Part shown: piece after piece, positions 16,702-25,636 of the stretch
How positions within the stretch are numbered: position 1 is the stretch's first letter
Layout: every line of letters starts with the position of its first letter
Program-made: the position numbers and the translations under genes
Assembly (NCBI GenBank): GCA_965202905.1
Contig: OZ241868.1
Coordinates: forward strand, 682,001-746,000
Length of the DNA stretch: 64,000 nucleotides
Direction of reading: 5' to 3'
Origin: CAYFYS01 sp965202905
Lineage (GTDB): Bacteria > Pseudomonadota > Alphaproteobacteria > MPNO01
Notes under the pieces: model-generated
The model's database searches: none
Seen by the model: only the letters and a program-made list of their open reading frames with translations
What the model was told of the DNA's origin: nothing

Positions 16702-16796
16702 CACAACGGCTAATTCGGGTTTCTTAAATCAAGAGGTGCATCGGAGCCCTGGATCCGGCAGATGCCTTTCTCAACCCTGCTCGATCGTGCGCCCGC

Positions 16797-17669
16797 TCAT
16801 CGGGCTTGCTCCATCTCGGCCGTGAAGCGTGCGGCGAAGGCGCGGTAGCTTCCCGGCTCGCGTCCCAGGATCGCTCGCAGCGCGAGCGGATTGCCGCCGG
16901 GATAGCCGTGGGCGTCGTAGTGCGCACACATCTTCAGGTACGCCTGGATCGACCATGGCGTCCAGCCGTGCCCGGCGGCCCAAGTGGCCCATTCTTCCGG
17001 CGACCGCGTCTCCGCGCGGACCGGCCGGCCCAGCGCCTCGCCCAGCATCGCCGCCATCTCGGCATGGCTGAGCCGTTCGGCGCTGCACAGCTCGTATGTC
17101 CCGCCGCGCAGGGCGGGATCGCTCAGCACCCGGGCCAGCGCCTCGCCCAGATCCTCGGTATCGATCAGGCTCATCTTGCGATCGGGCGAATAGGGCCGCC
17201 GGTAAAAACCCTTCCCTGCGATCTCGGCCCATTCCACGCGCGCGTTCTGCATGAACATCGAGGGCTGGACGATGGTGAACTCCAGCCCGGACTCGACCAC
17301 CGCCTCCTCGATCCTGAACTTCGCCCAGTGATGATCCATCTTGCGAAGCTGGGGATGGAAAGCGGAGGCGTAGACGAAATGTCCGACGCCGGCCTCCCGG
17401 GCGGCCTGGACGACGCCGATGCCGATCTCGGCCTCGTCCTCGGTGAAGCGCGGCGAGACCAGCAGCACCGACCGCGCGCCGGCCATTACCTTGGCGAGAT
17501 CCGCCGGATCGCGGAAATCGCCGATCACGATGTCGCCCGCCCCCAGTGCGCGCAGCCGCGCGGCCGATGTCTCGTTGGAGCTGAGTGCGCGCACCTCGGC
17601 GTCCATCTTAGCCAAGTGGCGCAAGGTGGGAGTGCCGACGGCGCCCGAAGCGCCGACCATGACGATCAT
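16797..17669 (-). CDS. NmrA-like / NAD(P)H-binding atypical SDR protein
   Basis: A 290-residue atypical SDR with an N-terminal MIVMVGASGAVGTPTLRHL nucleotide-binding motif and a GDFRDPADL segment. The FTIVQPSMFMQN block is typical of NmrA/HSCARG and quinone-oxidoreductase-like (QOR2) proteins. It could be an NADP sensor or a reductase; there is no classical YxxxK. The ATG at 17669 has an AAAGGA ribosome-binding site. The gene follows the DapA-like gene by 22 bp on the same strand, and its 3' end faces the NAD(P)HX repair gene. Confidence 0.85.
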   Translation of the reverse strand: MIVMVGASGAVGTPTLRHLAKMDAEVRALSSNETSAARLRALGAGDIVIGDFRDPADLAKVMAGARSVLLVSPRFTEDEAEIGIGVVQAAREAGVGHFVYASAFHPQLRKMDHHWAKFRIEEAVVESGLEFTIVQPSMFMQNARVEWAEIAGKGFYRRPYSPDRKMSLIDTEDLGEALARVLSDPALRGGTYELCSAERLSHAEMAAMLGEALGRPVRAETRSPEEWATWAAGHGWTPWSIQAYLKMCAHYDAHGYPGGNPLALRAILGREPGSYRAFAARFTAEMEQAR

Positions 17670-17691
17670 CGCGGTTCCTTTGCCCGGTTTC

Positions 17692-18648
17692 TCATGCGGC
17701 TGCGGAAAGCGCGCCCTCGCGGGTGATCCCGGCATCCGCCATCGCCTTGGCGATGCGTTCGATCTCCTCCGGCCCGGGCGTGACCAGCGGCGGGCGGACG
17801 ACCGCGCGCGGCAGGCGGCCGAGAATGACCAGCGCCTGCTTCATCCGGTTGTGCATGTCGCCGGCCGGATCGGCATAGAAGCAGGCCGCGGTCGGATGGA
17901 TGCGCTCGTTGATCTCCTTCGCGCGCGCCAAATCGCCCGCCTGCACCGCCTGGAAAAGCGCCACCTGCAAATCCGGGATTACGCTGCCTGAGCCGGACAG
18001 GAGCCCGTGGCAGCCCATGGTGAGCGAGGCGAGCAGCCAGGCGCTGTTGGTCGAGAGCACATGGATCGGGCGGTCCAGCGACTGAAGCGTGCGGACGTGC
18101 TTCTCGTGGACCGTCGGTGGCGACCAATCCTTGATCGCGCGGATCGAGGGCACCGCGTCGATCATCGCCAGCAGCGTGTCCAGCGGATAGCCGTAGGCGC
18201 CGGGATACTGGAAGACGATGATCGGCAGGTCGGTCGCATCCGCGATGGTCTTGAAATGGGCGAGCGCCATCTCCGGGCGGCGCTGGCCGTCGAACATCCC
18301 GATCGAATGGGGCGGCAGGACCAGGAGCGCCGAGGCTCCGCCGTCCTCGGCCATGCGGGCGATCCGCGCGGCCTCGAGGCTGCCGTCGGCATAGACGCCG
18401 TTGATGACCGGCAGCCGGTCGCCGACCTCGTCCATGGTCAGCGCCAGGATGCGCACCTGTTCCTCGAAGCTGCAGGCATGGACCTCCGAGGCGTGCGCGT
18501 TGACTGCCACCGCCGAGATCCCGCCGGTCGCGCACACCTCGCGCAAGTGCTGCCGGGTCGAGGCCTCGTCGATCGAGAAGTCCTCGTTGAAGGCGAGCAG
18601 GGTCGCCGGGATCACGCCGGTCGGCTCGAAATCCCTGACTCTCGGCAT
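17692..18648 (-). CDS. Dihydrodipicolinate synthase/N-acetylneuraminate lyase family protein
   Basis: A 318-residue class I aldolase of the DapA/NanA family. The Schiff-base lysine is in RAIKDW and the tyrosine region is FQYPGAYGYP. The N-terminal GVIPATLLAFNEDFSIDE segment is the usual family start. A VAVNAHASEVHAC segment replaces the lysine-biosynthesis GTTGE motif of true DapA, so a catabolic keto-acid aldolase or dehydratase is more likely. A GAGGAG ribosome-binding site fixes the start at 18648. It is probably co-transcribed with the NmrA-like gene. Confidence 0.88.
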   Translation of the reverse strand: MPRVRDFEPTGVIPATLLAFNEDFSIDEASTRQHLREVCATGGISAVAVNAHASEVHACSFEEQVRILALTMDEVGDRLPVINGVYADGSLEAARIARMAEDGGASALLVLPPHSIGMFDGQRRPEMALAHFKTIADATDLPIIVFQYPGAYGYPLDTLLAMIDAVPSIRAIKDWSPPTVHEKHVRTLQSLDRPIHVLSTNSAWLLASLTMGCHGLLSGSGSVIPDLQVALFQAVQAGDLARAKEINERIHPTAACFYADPAGDMHNRMKQALVILGRLPRAVVRPPLVTPGPEEIERIAKAMADAGITREGALSAAA

Positions 18649-18765
18649 ATGGGCTCTCCTCGGCGGCGTCCGGTCGGGTTTCAACCAGTCTACACCACCG
18701 GGGGCCGGGTTGAACCCTTAAGCGGGCGGGGCTTAGGATGCCGGCGCGCAAGGGAGGGCGCGCCG

Positions 18766-19722
18766 ATGAGCATCATCTCGGTCGAGGGCTTCATCGACAC
18801 CCACGTCCACACCGGGCCGGCGCCGTTCCGCCGCATCGGCGACACCATCGACGTCGCGCACTGGTGCCGCGAGGCTGGAATGACCGCAATTGTCGTCAAA
18901 AGCCATTTCGAGGCGACGATCGCCAAGGTCTATCACGCCCGCAAGGAGACTCCCGATTTCGGGGTCTATGCAGGAATCGCGCTGAACCGCGGCGTCGGCG
19001 GAATCAACCCGGCCGCGGTCGAGCAGGCCCTGCGCCAGGACGCCAAGGTGGTCTGGATGCCGACCATCGACGCCCTGAACCACGTCCGGGTGTTCGGCGC
19101 GCCCGGCGCGTTCGGGGCGATCGGGGCGGGCAGCTATACCAACCGCGCGACGGTGAAGGAGGAGCCGACCTACACCGTGCTCGACGGCGGGAAGCTGACG
19201 ACCGCGGCCAAGGATGTGGTCGACGTGATCGCCGACTGCGATGCGGTGCTGGCGACAGGCCATATGAGCGCCGCGGAGATCCAGGCGCTGGTCGATTACG
19301 CCATTGGCAAGGGCCATCGGCGGATCATCGTCACCCATCCGGAGATGCAGTGCCCGAACCTTTCGATCGACGTCCAGATCGCGCTCGCCAAACAGGGCTG
19401 CATGATGGAGTACTGTGCCGTCAACTGCATGCCGATGTTTCAGTCTGTCACCTCGGATCAGATAAAGGAGGCGATCGACGCGGTCGGGCCGGACAACGCG
19501 ATCATCGCGACCGATTCCGGCCAGCCGTTCAGTCCGAAGACGCCGGACATGTTCCGCATGTTCGCCCAGGTCCTGCACGAGAAGGGTCTGGATCTCGACG
19601 CGATCGCCGCCATGGCCATCCGTAACCCGGCCCGGCTTCTCGGCATCGCCCCGCGCAACACGGATGTCGTTCTGCACCCGGAGCTTCGCGGCGTCGCCCA
19701 GGGCGTGGCGCCGTTCGCCTGA
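18766..19722 (+). CDS. Metal-dependent hydrolase-like protein (DUF6282-type amidohydrolase fold)
   Basis: A 318-residue protein with an N-terminal DTHVHTGP metal motif, a second histidine in an ATGHMSAAE segment, VTHPEMQCPNLS, and a C-terminal ATDSGQPFSP aspartate. All are consistent with an amidohydrolase/PHP-like metal site. It matches a family usually listed as an uncharacterised amidohydrolase-related protein; the DUF number is from memory. No substrate can be assigned. It is divergent from the DapA-like gene and convergent with the next amidohydrolase. Confidence 0.78.
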   Translation: MSIISVEGFIDTHVHTGPAPFRRIGDTIDVAHWCREAGMTAIVVKSHFEATIAKVYHARKETPDFGVYAGIALNRGVGGINPAAVEQALRQDAKVVWMPTIDALNHVRVFGAPGAFGAIGAGSYTNRATVKEEPTYTVLDGGKLTTAAKDVVDVIADCDAVLATGHMSAAEIQALVDYAIGKGHRRIIVTHPEMQCPNLSIDVQIALAKQGCMMEYCAVNCMPMFQSVTSDQIKEAIDAVGPDNAIIATDSGQPFSPKTPDMFRMFAQVLHEKGLDLDAIAAMAIRNPARLLGIAPRNTDVVLHPELRGVAQGVAPFA

Positions 19723-19775
19723 ACGATTCCGGTATGCCGGACGGTATGCGCGATCGCCTGTGACGGCCGGGCGGT

Positions 19776-21185
19776 CTATTCCACCGGCCAGGCGAGCTTG
19801 AGGATGCGGTCCATGTCCAGCCGGCCGGCGATGCGCTCCGCCGTTGCCCCGACCTGGGCCAGGATGTCCGCCTCGTCCAGGCGGGTCAGCCGGCCGTCGC
19901 GGACCACGGGCTCGCCGGCGACGAAGACGTGGGCGACCGAATTCCCGGTCGCGGCGTAGACTAGGTTGGAGACCGGGTTGTAGAGCGGCTGCCATTCGGG
20001 ATAGCGCGTGTCGAACAGGACGATGTCGGCCTCCTTGCCGGCCTCCAGGCTGCCGATGCGGTCGTCGAGCCCGGCGCCGATGGCCCCGTTGATCGTCGCC
20101 ATCTCGACGACCTGCTCGGGCGGCAGGACCCGCGGGTTCAGCCGGACTTCCTTGTAGCCGCCGGCGAGCAGCAGCATCTCCTGGGCCATGTCGGTGATGC
20201 CCGAGCAGGCGTGGTCCGAGCCGATGGCGACGTTGACGCCAAGCGCGGCGAGTTCGGGCAGCTTACCCATCACGAAGTTGCCGTAGCCGTTATGCAGGCT
20301 GGACGAAGGGGCCGCGACCAAAGACGGGCGCCGGCGGGCGATGATTTCGACCTCGTGCGGCTCGAGCCAGCCCGAATGGACCAGCAGCATCCGCTCGTCC
20401 AGGACGCCCAGCGCCTCCAGCCGCTCGATCTCGGGCGCACCGAAAGCGGCGAGGCACCCGTCATGGGTCGAGTAGCTGAAGCAGGCGTGGGTCTGAAGCC
20501 GGCAGTCGTGGCGGTCCGCCAGGACCTTCAGCCCCTCGATCAGCGCATCCGAGGCATTGTTGAGCCCGCGAAACGAGGCGCTGACCCTGACCCGCCCGTC
20601 ATGGGCGCCGTCATGGGTCTCGAACAACGCTGCGGCGCGGTCCAGGCACTCCCCGGTGGTCTCGATCAGCGAGTCTGGCAGGACTCCCATCACCGATTTG
20701 GTCCGGTCGAAGGACGAGCGCGCGACGACCATGCGCATACCCGAAGCGCCGACCGCCTCGACCGTGGCGTCGGGGTGGTAGTTGCCCGGATCGACGAAAC
20801 AAGTCACCCCGTGGCGCAGCATCTCCATCACCGTCAAGCTTGCGCTGACCAGGACATCGTCCCGAGTCATGGCGCCTTCGTAAGGGTACATGTGATCGAA
20901 CAGGAACGATTGGGCGTTGGCCTCGTCGGCCAGCCCGCGCGCCATCTGGAAGGACGAATGCAGGTGGTTGTCGACGAAGCCCGGCGTGCCGACCATGCCG
21001 GACGCATCCAGCCGGTTCGCGGTCTGCCAGTCGGTCTCGATCGCCGCGGTCTTGCCGATCGCGGCGATACTGCCGTCCTTGATCGCGATCGCGGCGTCGC
21101 GAATGATCCGCCGGTTCGAATCGACGGTGATCAGCCAGTCGATGCGAACGATGAGCCTGTCGGCAACCTGAGCCGGATCGGACAT
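19776..21185 (-). CDS. Amidohydrolase of the AtzA/TrzN/SsnA (deaminase/chlorohydrolase) family
   Basis: A 469-residue amidohydrolase. The HxH metal motif is in DNHLHSSF, with further ligands in QTHACFS, LVHSGW and GSDHACSG. The family removes amino or chloro groups from N-heterocycles (guanine, S-adenosylhomocysteine, triazines). A GGGAGGGG ribosome-binding site supports the start at 21185; a longer reading to 21317 lacks conserved residues. It is divergent from the MFS transporter, with only 85 bp between the starts, suggesting a shared control region and perhaps uptake of its substrate by that transporter. Confidence 0.88.
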   Translation of the reverse strand: MSDPAQVADRLIVRIDWLITVDSNRRIIRDAAIAIKDGSIAAIGKTAAIETDWQTANRLDASGMVGTPGFVDNHLHSSFQMARGLADEANAQSFLFDHMYPYEGAMTRDDVLVSASLTVMEMLRHGVTCFVDPGNYHPDATVEAVGASGMRMVVARSSFDRTKSVMGVLPDSLIETTGECLDRAAALFETHDGAHDGRVRVSASFRGLNNASDALIEGLKVLADRHDCRLQTHACFSYSTHDGCLAAFGAPEIERLEALGVLDERMLLVHSGWLEPHEVEIIARRRPSLVAAPSSSLHNGYGNFVMGKLPELAALGVNVAIGSDHACSGITDMAQEMLLLAGGYKEVRLNPRVLPPEQVVEMATINGAIGAGLDDRIGSLEAGKEADIVLFDTRYPEWQPLYNPVSNLVYAATGNSVAHVFVAGEPVVRDGRLTRLDEADILAQVGATAERIAGRLDMDRILKLAWPVE

Positions 21186-21270
21186 GGCTGCCCCTCCCTG
21201 ATTGGATTCCTTCGGGTTCGCACGGCTATGATGGGCGAAACCGGACCTCCGATCCAAGTGTGGACAGGCA

Positions 21271-22503
21271 ATGCCCACTTTGACCGCCGCTCTGCGCGCC
21301 GTCAGCGCCGCGTTCACCGACCGCGATCAGCGCAACGTGGTGGTGCTGGCGGTCTGCCAGATGCTCTATGGCACGGGGCGGACGCTGAATGTCGCGACCG
21401 CGCCGCTGATCGCCTATGCGATCGCCGATCAGAAGGGGCTTGCCACCCTGCCGGCCGCGCTGGTCGTCGTCGGCACGGCGCTCGCCTCGATGCCGGCCTC
21501 GATGTTCATGCGCCGGGTGGGGCGGCGCACCGGCTTTCTCGTCGGCGCGTTCGTCGGCCTGCTGTCGGGCATCCTCTGCTCGATCGGGATTTTCGAGGCC
21601 GATTTCTGGATGTTCACGCTGGGCAACCTGTTGTTCGGCTTCTTCTCGGGCTTTGCCCAGTTCTACCGCTTCGCCGCCACCGATGCGGCGCCCCGCGAAT
21701 TCCGCGGTACGGCGATCTCGCTGGTCATCGCCGGCGGCGTGGTCGCGGCCGTGCTCGGCGCGGAGTTCGCCAAGTGGGGCCATGACTGGTTCGCGACGGC
21801 TTCGTTCCTGGGGGCCTATCTGCTGCTCATCGGCACGACCATCCTCACGGCGCTGGTGCTGGTGTTCCTGCGGATTCCGCCTCTGAGCCACGCCGAAGAG
21901 GCGGCCACCCGCCGCCCGCTGCTGGTCATCATGGCCCAGCCGGCGTTCATCGCCGCGACATTCTCGATCCTTATCGGGCACACGGTCATGGCGCTCCTGA
22001 TGACCGCGGCGCCGATCGCGATGCACCACGCCGAGCACCATTTCCAGCAGACGGCCTTCGTCATCGAATGGCACAGCCTGGGCATGTTCGCGCCGGGGTT
22101 CGTGACCGGCGCGCTGATCCGCCGCTGGGGCGAGGTGAAGATCATCTTCGCCGGCTTCGCGCTCCAGATCGTCTGCATCCCGATCGCGCTCGGCGGCGAG
22201 GCGGTCTTCGATTTCTGGCTGTCGATGCTGCTGCTGGGCGTGGGCTGGAATTTCGCCTTCACCGCCGGGTCCTCCCTGCTGGGCGATGCGCACACCCCCG
22301 GCGAGCGCGCGAAGGCCCAGGGCGCCTGCAACTTCATCGTCTACACGTTCGTGGCGCTGGGATCGTTGTCTTCGGGCGCGCTGATCCACTTCCTCGGCTG
22401 GGACTGGGTAAACCTTGCCGCGCTGCCGGTGCTGATCATCGCGGTTCTCGTAATGTGCTGGTACGTGCTGGTCGGGCGCCCGCGGTCGTCCGCTCCCGCA
22501 TAG
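21271..22503 (+). CDS. MFS transporter
   Basis: A 410-residue major facilitator protein with about 12 hydrophobic helices. A loop 2-3 motif, MRRVGRRTGFLVGAFVG, matches the MFS signature, and a second half begins after a cytoplasmic loop near residue 215. It lies in the inner membrane; the substrate is unknown. The divergent amidohydrolase suggests import of a heterocyclic or aminated compound, which is inference. It lies 72 bp upstream of the diiron protein gene on the same strand. Confidence 0.9.
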   Translation: MPTLTAALRAVSAAFTDRDQRNVVVLAVCQMLYGTGRTLNVATAPLIAYAIADQKGLATLPAALVVVGTALASMPASMFMRRVGRRTGFLVGAFVGLLSGILCSIGIFEADFWMFTLGNLLFGFFSGFAQFYRFAATDAAPREFRGTAISLVIAGGVVAAVLGAEFAKWGHDWFATASFLGAYLLLIGTTILTALVLVFLRIPPLSHAEEAATRRPLLVIMAQPAFIAATFSILIGHTVMALLMTAAPIAMHHAEHHFQQTAFVIEWHSLGMFAPGFVTGALIRRWGEVKIIFAGFALQIVCIPIALGGEAVFDFWLSMLLLGVGWNFAFTAGSSLLGDAHTPGERAKAQGACNFIVYTFVALGSLSSGALIHFLGWDWVNLAALPVLIIAVLVMCWYVLVGRPRSSAPA

Positions 22504-22575
22504 CGGGCGGGCCCTGATTGACAGCCCGGGGGAGACGGCTAGTTTCGCTCGAAATCCAAGCGACAGGAGCCGAAG

Positions 22576-23343
22576 ATGAGCACGATCATCGCCGAGACCG
22601 GAATCGAGAACCCCGCGGGCGCCACCGGACCGTATCGCGAGCTTCTCATCCGCTTGATGACCCGGCAGATCTATGCCGAGACGGCGACAGCAGAGGTCTT
22701 CGGCAAGGCGATCTCGGTCGCGCCGAACTGGAAGGAAAAAGCCCTCGCCGCGGAGTTCGCCGCCGAGGAAGCCCGCCACAGCCAAGGGCTCTACGACCTG
22801 CTCGCTGATCTCGGCGAAAATCCCGAGGCGATTATCGCCGGCCGGCCGGACGCCGGCGAGTTCTGGCAGATCGACCTCGACAACTGGCTTCACATCGCGG
22901 TGTTCAACTTCACCGTCGACCGCGCGGGCAGCCACCAGATCATGGAGTACCGCCGTTCCAGCTACCTGCCCTGGGCGGACAGCCAGGAGGTGGTGCTGGC
23001 CGACGAGGAGGACCACTACGACAACGGCGTCGAGAACCTCAAGGAGGTAGCCAGGGACCCGGACCGGCTTGCCGAGTTCCAGGCCGTCTTCGACCGCGTG
23101 CTGCCCAACTGCGTCAAGCGCGCCTTCGGCCGTCTCGCCGGGCCGGACAACGAGCTCTGCCTGGAAACCGGGCTGAAGCGCAACACGACCGAGCAGATCG
23201 TCAACCGCTATCTCACCGAGATGCGCGGCCACATGGAGGGCACCGGGTTGGTCTTTCCGCCGATCGCCGATTTCGAGGCGATCAAGTGCGAGCTCGCCGA
23301 CTCTTCGCGGCAAATCCTGCTCTCCCTGCAAGGTGGAAGGTAA
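22576..23343 (+). CDS. Ferritin-like diiron protein related to PaaA/PaaC phenylacetyl-CoA epoxidase subunits
   Basis: A 255-residue, mostly helical protein. Two carboxylate-histidine pairs, EEARHS (about residues 64-69) and DEEDHY (about 140-145), with extra acidic residues near 35 and 115, fit a four-helix-bundle diiron site. It is related to phenylacetic-acid catabolic PaaA/PaaC proteins. No PaaB, PaaC or PaaE reductase partner is nearby, so it is a singleton and probably not the classical ring epoxidase. It may be a stand-alone oxygenase or peroxidase. A CAGGAG ribosome-binding site precedes the ATG. A TRAP binding-protein gene follows 88 bp downstream. Confidence 0.78.
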   Translation: MSTIIAETGIENPAGATGPYRELLIRLMTRQIYAETATAEVFGKAISVAPNWKEKALAAEFAAEEARHSQGLYDLLADLGENPEAIIAGRPDAGEFWQIDLDNWLHIAVFNFTVDRAGSHQIMEYRRSSYLPWADSQEVVLADEEDHYDNGVENLKEVARDPDRLAEFQAVFDRVLPNCVKRAFGRLAGPDNELCLETGLKRNTTEQIVNRYLTEMRGHMEGTGLVFPPIADFEAIKCELADSSRQILLSLQGGR

Positions 23344-23431
23344 ACAGACCGCGAATCCGCCGACGGAAGGCTTGACGCCACCGCCAGACATGGGACTATC
23401 AGGGACAATCAAAACCCATCGGGAGGCTAAA

Positions 23432-24517
23432 ATGTTCCGCGAGATAATCGGTCCGGCAGGGCGGATCGGCCTTGGCGCCGTCGCCGCGGCGGCGATGCTG
23501 TCGGCCGCGGCCGCGAAGGCGGATTCGTTTACCCTGCGCATCGGCGCCGGTCAGCCAATGCAGCCGCTGGAAGCTATCTTCATGGCCAGCAAGTACTTGG
23601 TTCCGACGGTCAAGGAACGGGTTGCCAAAGAGACCGGCCACAAGGTCAGATTCATCGAGGCCTATGGCGGCACGGTCGCCGGGCCGTTCGACACCCTGGA
23701 AGCGGTCGAGAAGGGCCTGTTCGACATCGGCCTGTGGTGCGCCTGCTTTGAGCCGACCAAGGCGGTGCACTTTGCGTTCCAATATTTTCTGCCGTTCGTG
23801 ACCGATGATCCGGTCCTGCAGCACAAGATCACGCGGAAGCTCTATAGCGAGTTCCCGCAATGGCCCGGCGCGCTGGAGAAGTACAATCAGAAATGGCTGG
23901 GCTTCGGGACCTTCTCGTCCTACGGCCTGGGCACCAAGTTCGAGTGGTCCAGGATGAGCGATCTGAAGGGCCACAAGATCGCCGGCGCCGGCCCAAACCT
24001 GCCCTGGCTCAAGCTGTCCGGTGCGACCGCGGTCCAGACCAGCCTGAACGAGGCCTACAACTCCTTGCAGTCGGGGGTCTATGAGGGCCTAGTGATCTTC
24101 CCGACGGCTTGGCTCGGGTTCAAGCTCAATGAGCCCGCGCCGGTCTTCACCGTCGTCGGCTGGGGCGCGACTGCGCTCTATCAGATGAGCATCAACGACA
24201 AGACCCGGAACAAACTTCCCAAGGCCATAAGCCAGATCATCTCCGAAGAGTCCGAGACATGGATGGTCAAGACGGCCGAGGAGGCCAGCCGGCGCTTCGA
24301 TGCCTCGCTCAAGAAGCTCGCCGCCACCGGCAGCACGATTCAGCACCTGCCGTTCGCCGAGCGCGCGAAGATGGCCGCGGCGCTTGGCGGCTGGCCCAAC
24401 GAGAAGGCCAAGGAGTTCGACAAGAAGGGCCTGCCCGGCACTGCGTTCTTCAAGCGCTACCTCGAGCTTGCGCAGGAAGCGGGGGTCAAGCTGCCGCACA
24501 AGTATCAGATCGACTGA
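23432..24517 (+). CDS. dctP: TRAP transporter solute-binding protein (DctP family)
   Basis: A 361-residue secreted protein. It has a signal peptide (charged start, hydrophobic AAAAAMLSAAA core, cleavage near AKA-DS), then a DctP fold beginning FTLRIGAGQPMQPLE. It binds a carboxylate-like ligand in the periplasm for a sodium-driven TRAP permease. The ATG at 23432 has a GGGAGG ribosome-binding site; an earlier in-frame start would precede the signal peptide with polar sequence. The matching DctM and DctQ genes lie about 1.1 kb away on the opposite strand, an unusual split. Confidence 0.92.
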   Translation: MFREIIGPAGRIGLGAVAAAAMLSAAAAKADSFTLRIGAGQPMQPLEAIFMASKYLVPTVKERVAKETGHKVRFIEAYGGTVAGPFDTLEAVEKGLFDIGLWCACFEPTKAVHFAFQYFLPFVTDDPVLQHKITRKLYSEFPQWPGALEKYNQKWLGFGTFSSYGLGTKFEWSRMSDLKGHKIAGAGPNLPWLKLSGATAVQTSLNEAYNSLQSGVYEGLVIFPTAWLGFKLNEPAPVFTVVGWGATALYQMSINDKTRNKLPKAISQIISEESETWMVKTAEEASRRFDASLKKLAATGSTIQHLPFAERAKMAAALGGWPNEKAKEFDKKGLPGTAFFKRYLELAQEAGVKLPHKYQID

Positions 24518-24614
24518 TTGAAACGTGACTGCGACGACGGGGATCGTTCCGCGCCGGCTGTGGGAGCTTGATGCGCCGATGCGGCCCCGCCGCCGTCACT
24601 TGGTCTGTTAGCCG

Positions 24615-25610
24615 GTGCTGCATGCCGCGATCGTCGGGCTCGGCTGGTGGGGCAAGCAGGTTCACGCAAGCCTCGCCGGCAGCGAGAAGATCGAAATCGT
24701 TTGCGGCGTCGACATCGCCCCTGGGTCGCTGAGCGCCTTCGCCGAGGCGACAGGTCTGCCGCTGGTGGCGGATTACCGCGCGGTCCTGAACGATCCCGAC
24801 ATCGATGCGGTGATCCTGACCACGCCGCACGGGCTGCACGAGAAACAGGTGTTGGCCGCGGCCGCATCGGCCAAGCAGGTCTTCTGCGAGAAGCCGCTCG
24901 CGCTGAACGCGGCGGCCGCGGAAAGAATGCTCGCCGCCTGCGACGAAAAGGGGCTGGTGCTGGGTATCGGTCACGAGCGCCGCTACGAGCGTGCGCTGGA
25001 GGAGATGAAGCGGATGGCCGACGAGGGCGAGCTCGGCACATTGCTGCATGTCGAGGTCAACTGGTCCTATAATCGCTTCGTCAACGCGCCGGCGACGAGC
25101 TGGCGCAAGGACCCCGAACAGGCCCCGGCCGGCACGCTGACCGCGCTCGGCGTTCATATGACTGACTACCTGCAAAGCGTGGCAGGGCCAGTCGCCGAAT
25201 TGACCGCTCGGGCGGCGCACCGCTCCTCGGACTATGCGGACGACGATATCCTGTCGATCCAGCTCGCCTTCGAATCGGGTGTGAGCGGGTATCTCTGCAC
25301 CCTTGCGACAACGCCCTTCTATCAGCGCATCGGGCTGTTCGGAGACCGCGGCTGGGTAGAAACGCGAGAGGTCTCGAACATCGACGCGCCCGATCCGGCG
25401 GTGTTGACGTGGTGCAGCATGGATGAGGAGTTCCGTACCCGGACCTACAAGCACGCCGATACCGTGCGGGCCAATCTCGAAGCCTGGGCCGATGCCGCGA
25501 TGGGCAACGGAGTCTATCGCTTCACCCGCGCGCAGAAGCTGCACAACGTCGAGATTCTGGAGGCCATCGTCACCTCGGCCAAGACCTGCGCCACCGTCCC
25601 GGTCGGCTGA
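24615..25610 (+). CDS. Gfo/Idh/MocA family oxidoreductase
   Basis: A 331-residue NAD(P)-dependent dehydrogenase. It has the N-terminal IVGLGWWGKQV dinucleotide motif, the FCEKPLALN loop whose lysine is catalytic in the family, and the C-terminal beta-sheet substrate domain. It oxidises a polyol, sugar acid or related hydroxy compound. It starts with GTG. Lying between a TRAP binding protein and the convergent TRAP permease genes, it probably acts on the imported ligand, which is an inference from context. Confidence 0.9.
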   Translation: MLHAAIVGLGWWGKQVHASLAGSEKIEIVCGVDIAPGSLSAFAEATGLPLVADYRAVLNDPDIDAVILTTPHGLHEKQVLAAAASAKQVFCEKPLALNAAAAERMLAACDEKGLVLGIGHERRYERALEEMKRMADEGELGTLLHVEVNWSYNRFVNAPATSWRKDPEQAPAGTLTALGVHMTDYLQSVAGPVAELTARAAHRSSDYADDDILSIQLAFESGVSGYLCTLATTPFYQRIGLFGDRGWVETREVSNIDAPDPAVLTWCSMDEEFRTRTYKHADTVRANLEAWADAAMGNGVYRFTRAQKLHNVEILEAIVTSAKTCATVPVG

Positions 25611-25636
25611 GGAAGCCCGGCGCTCGAAACGCGGGT

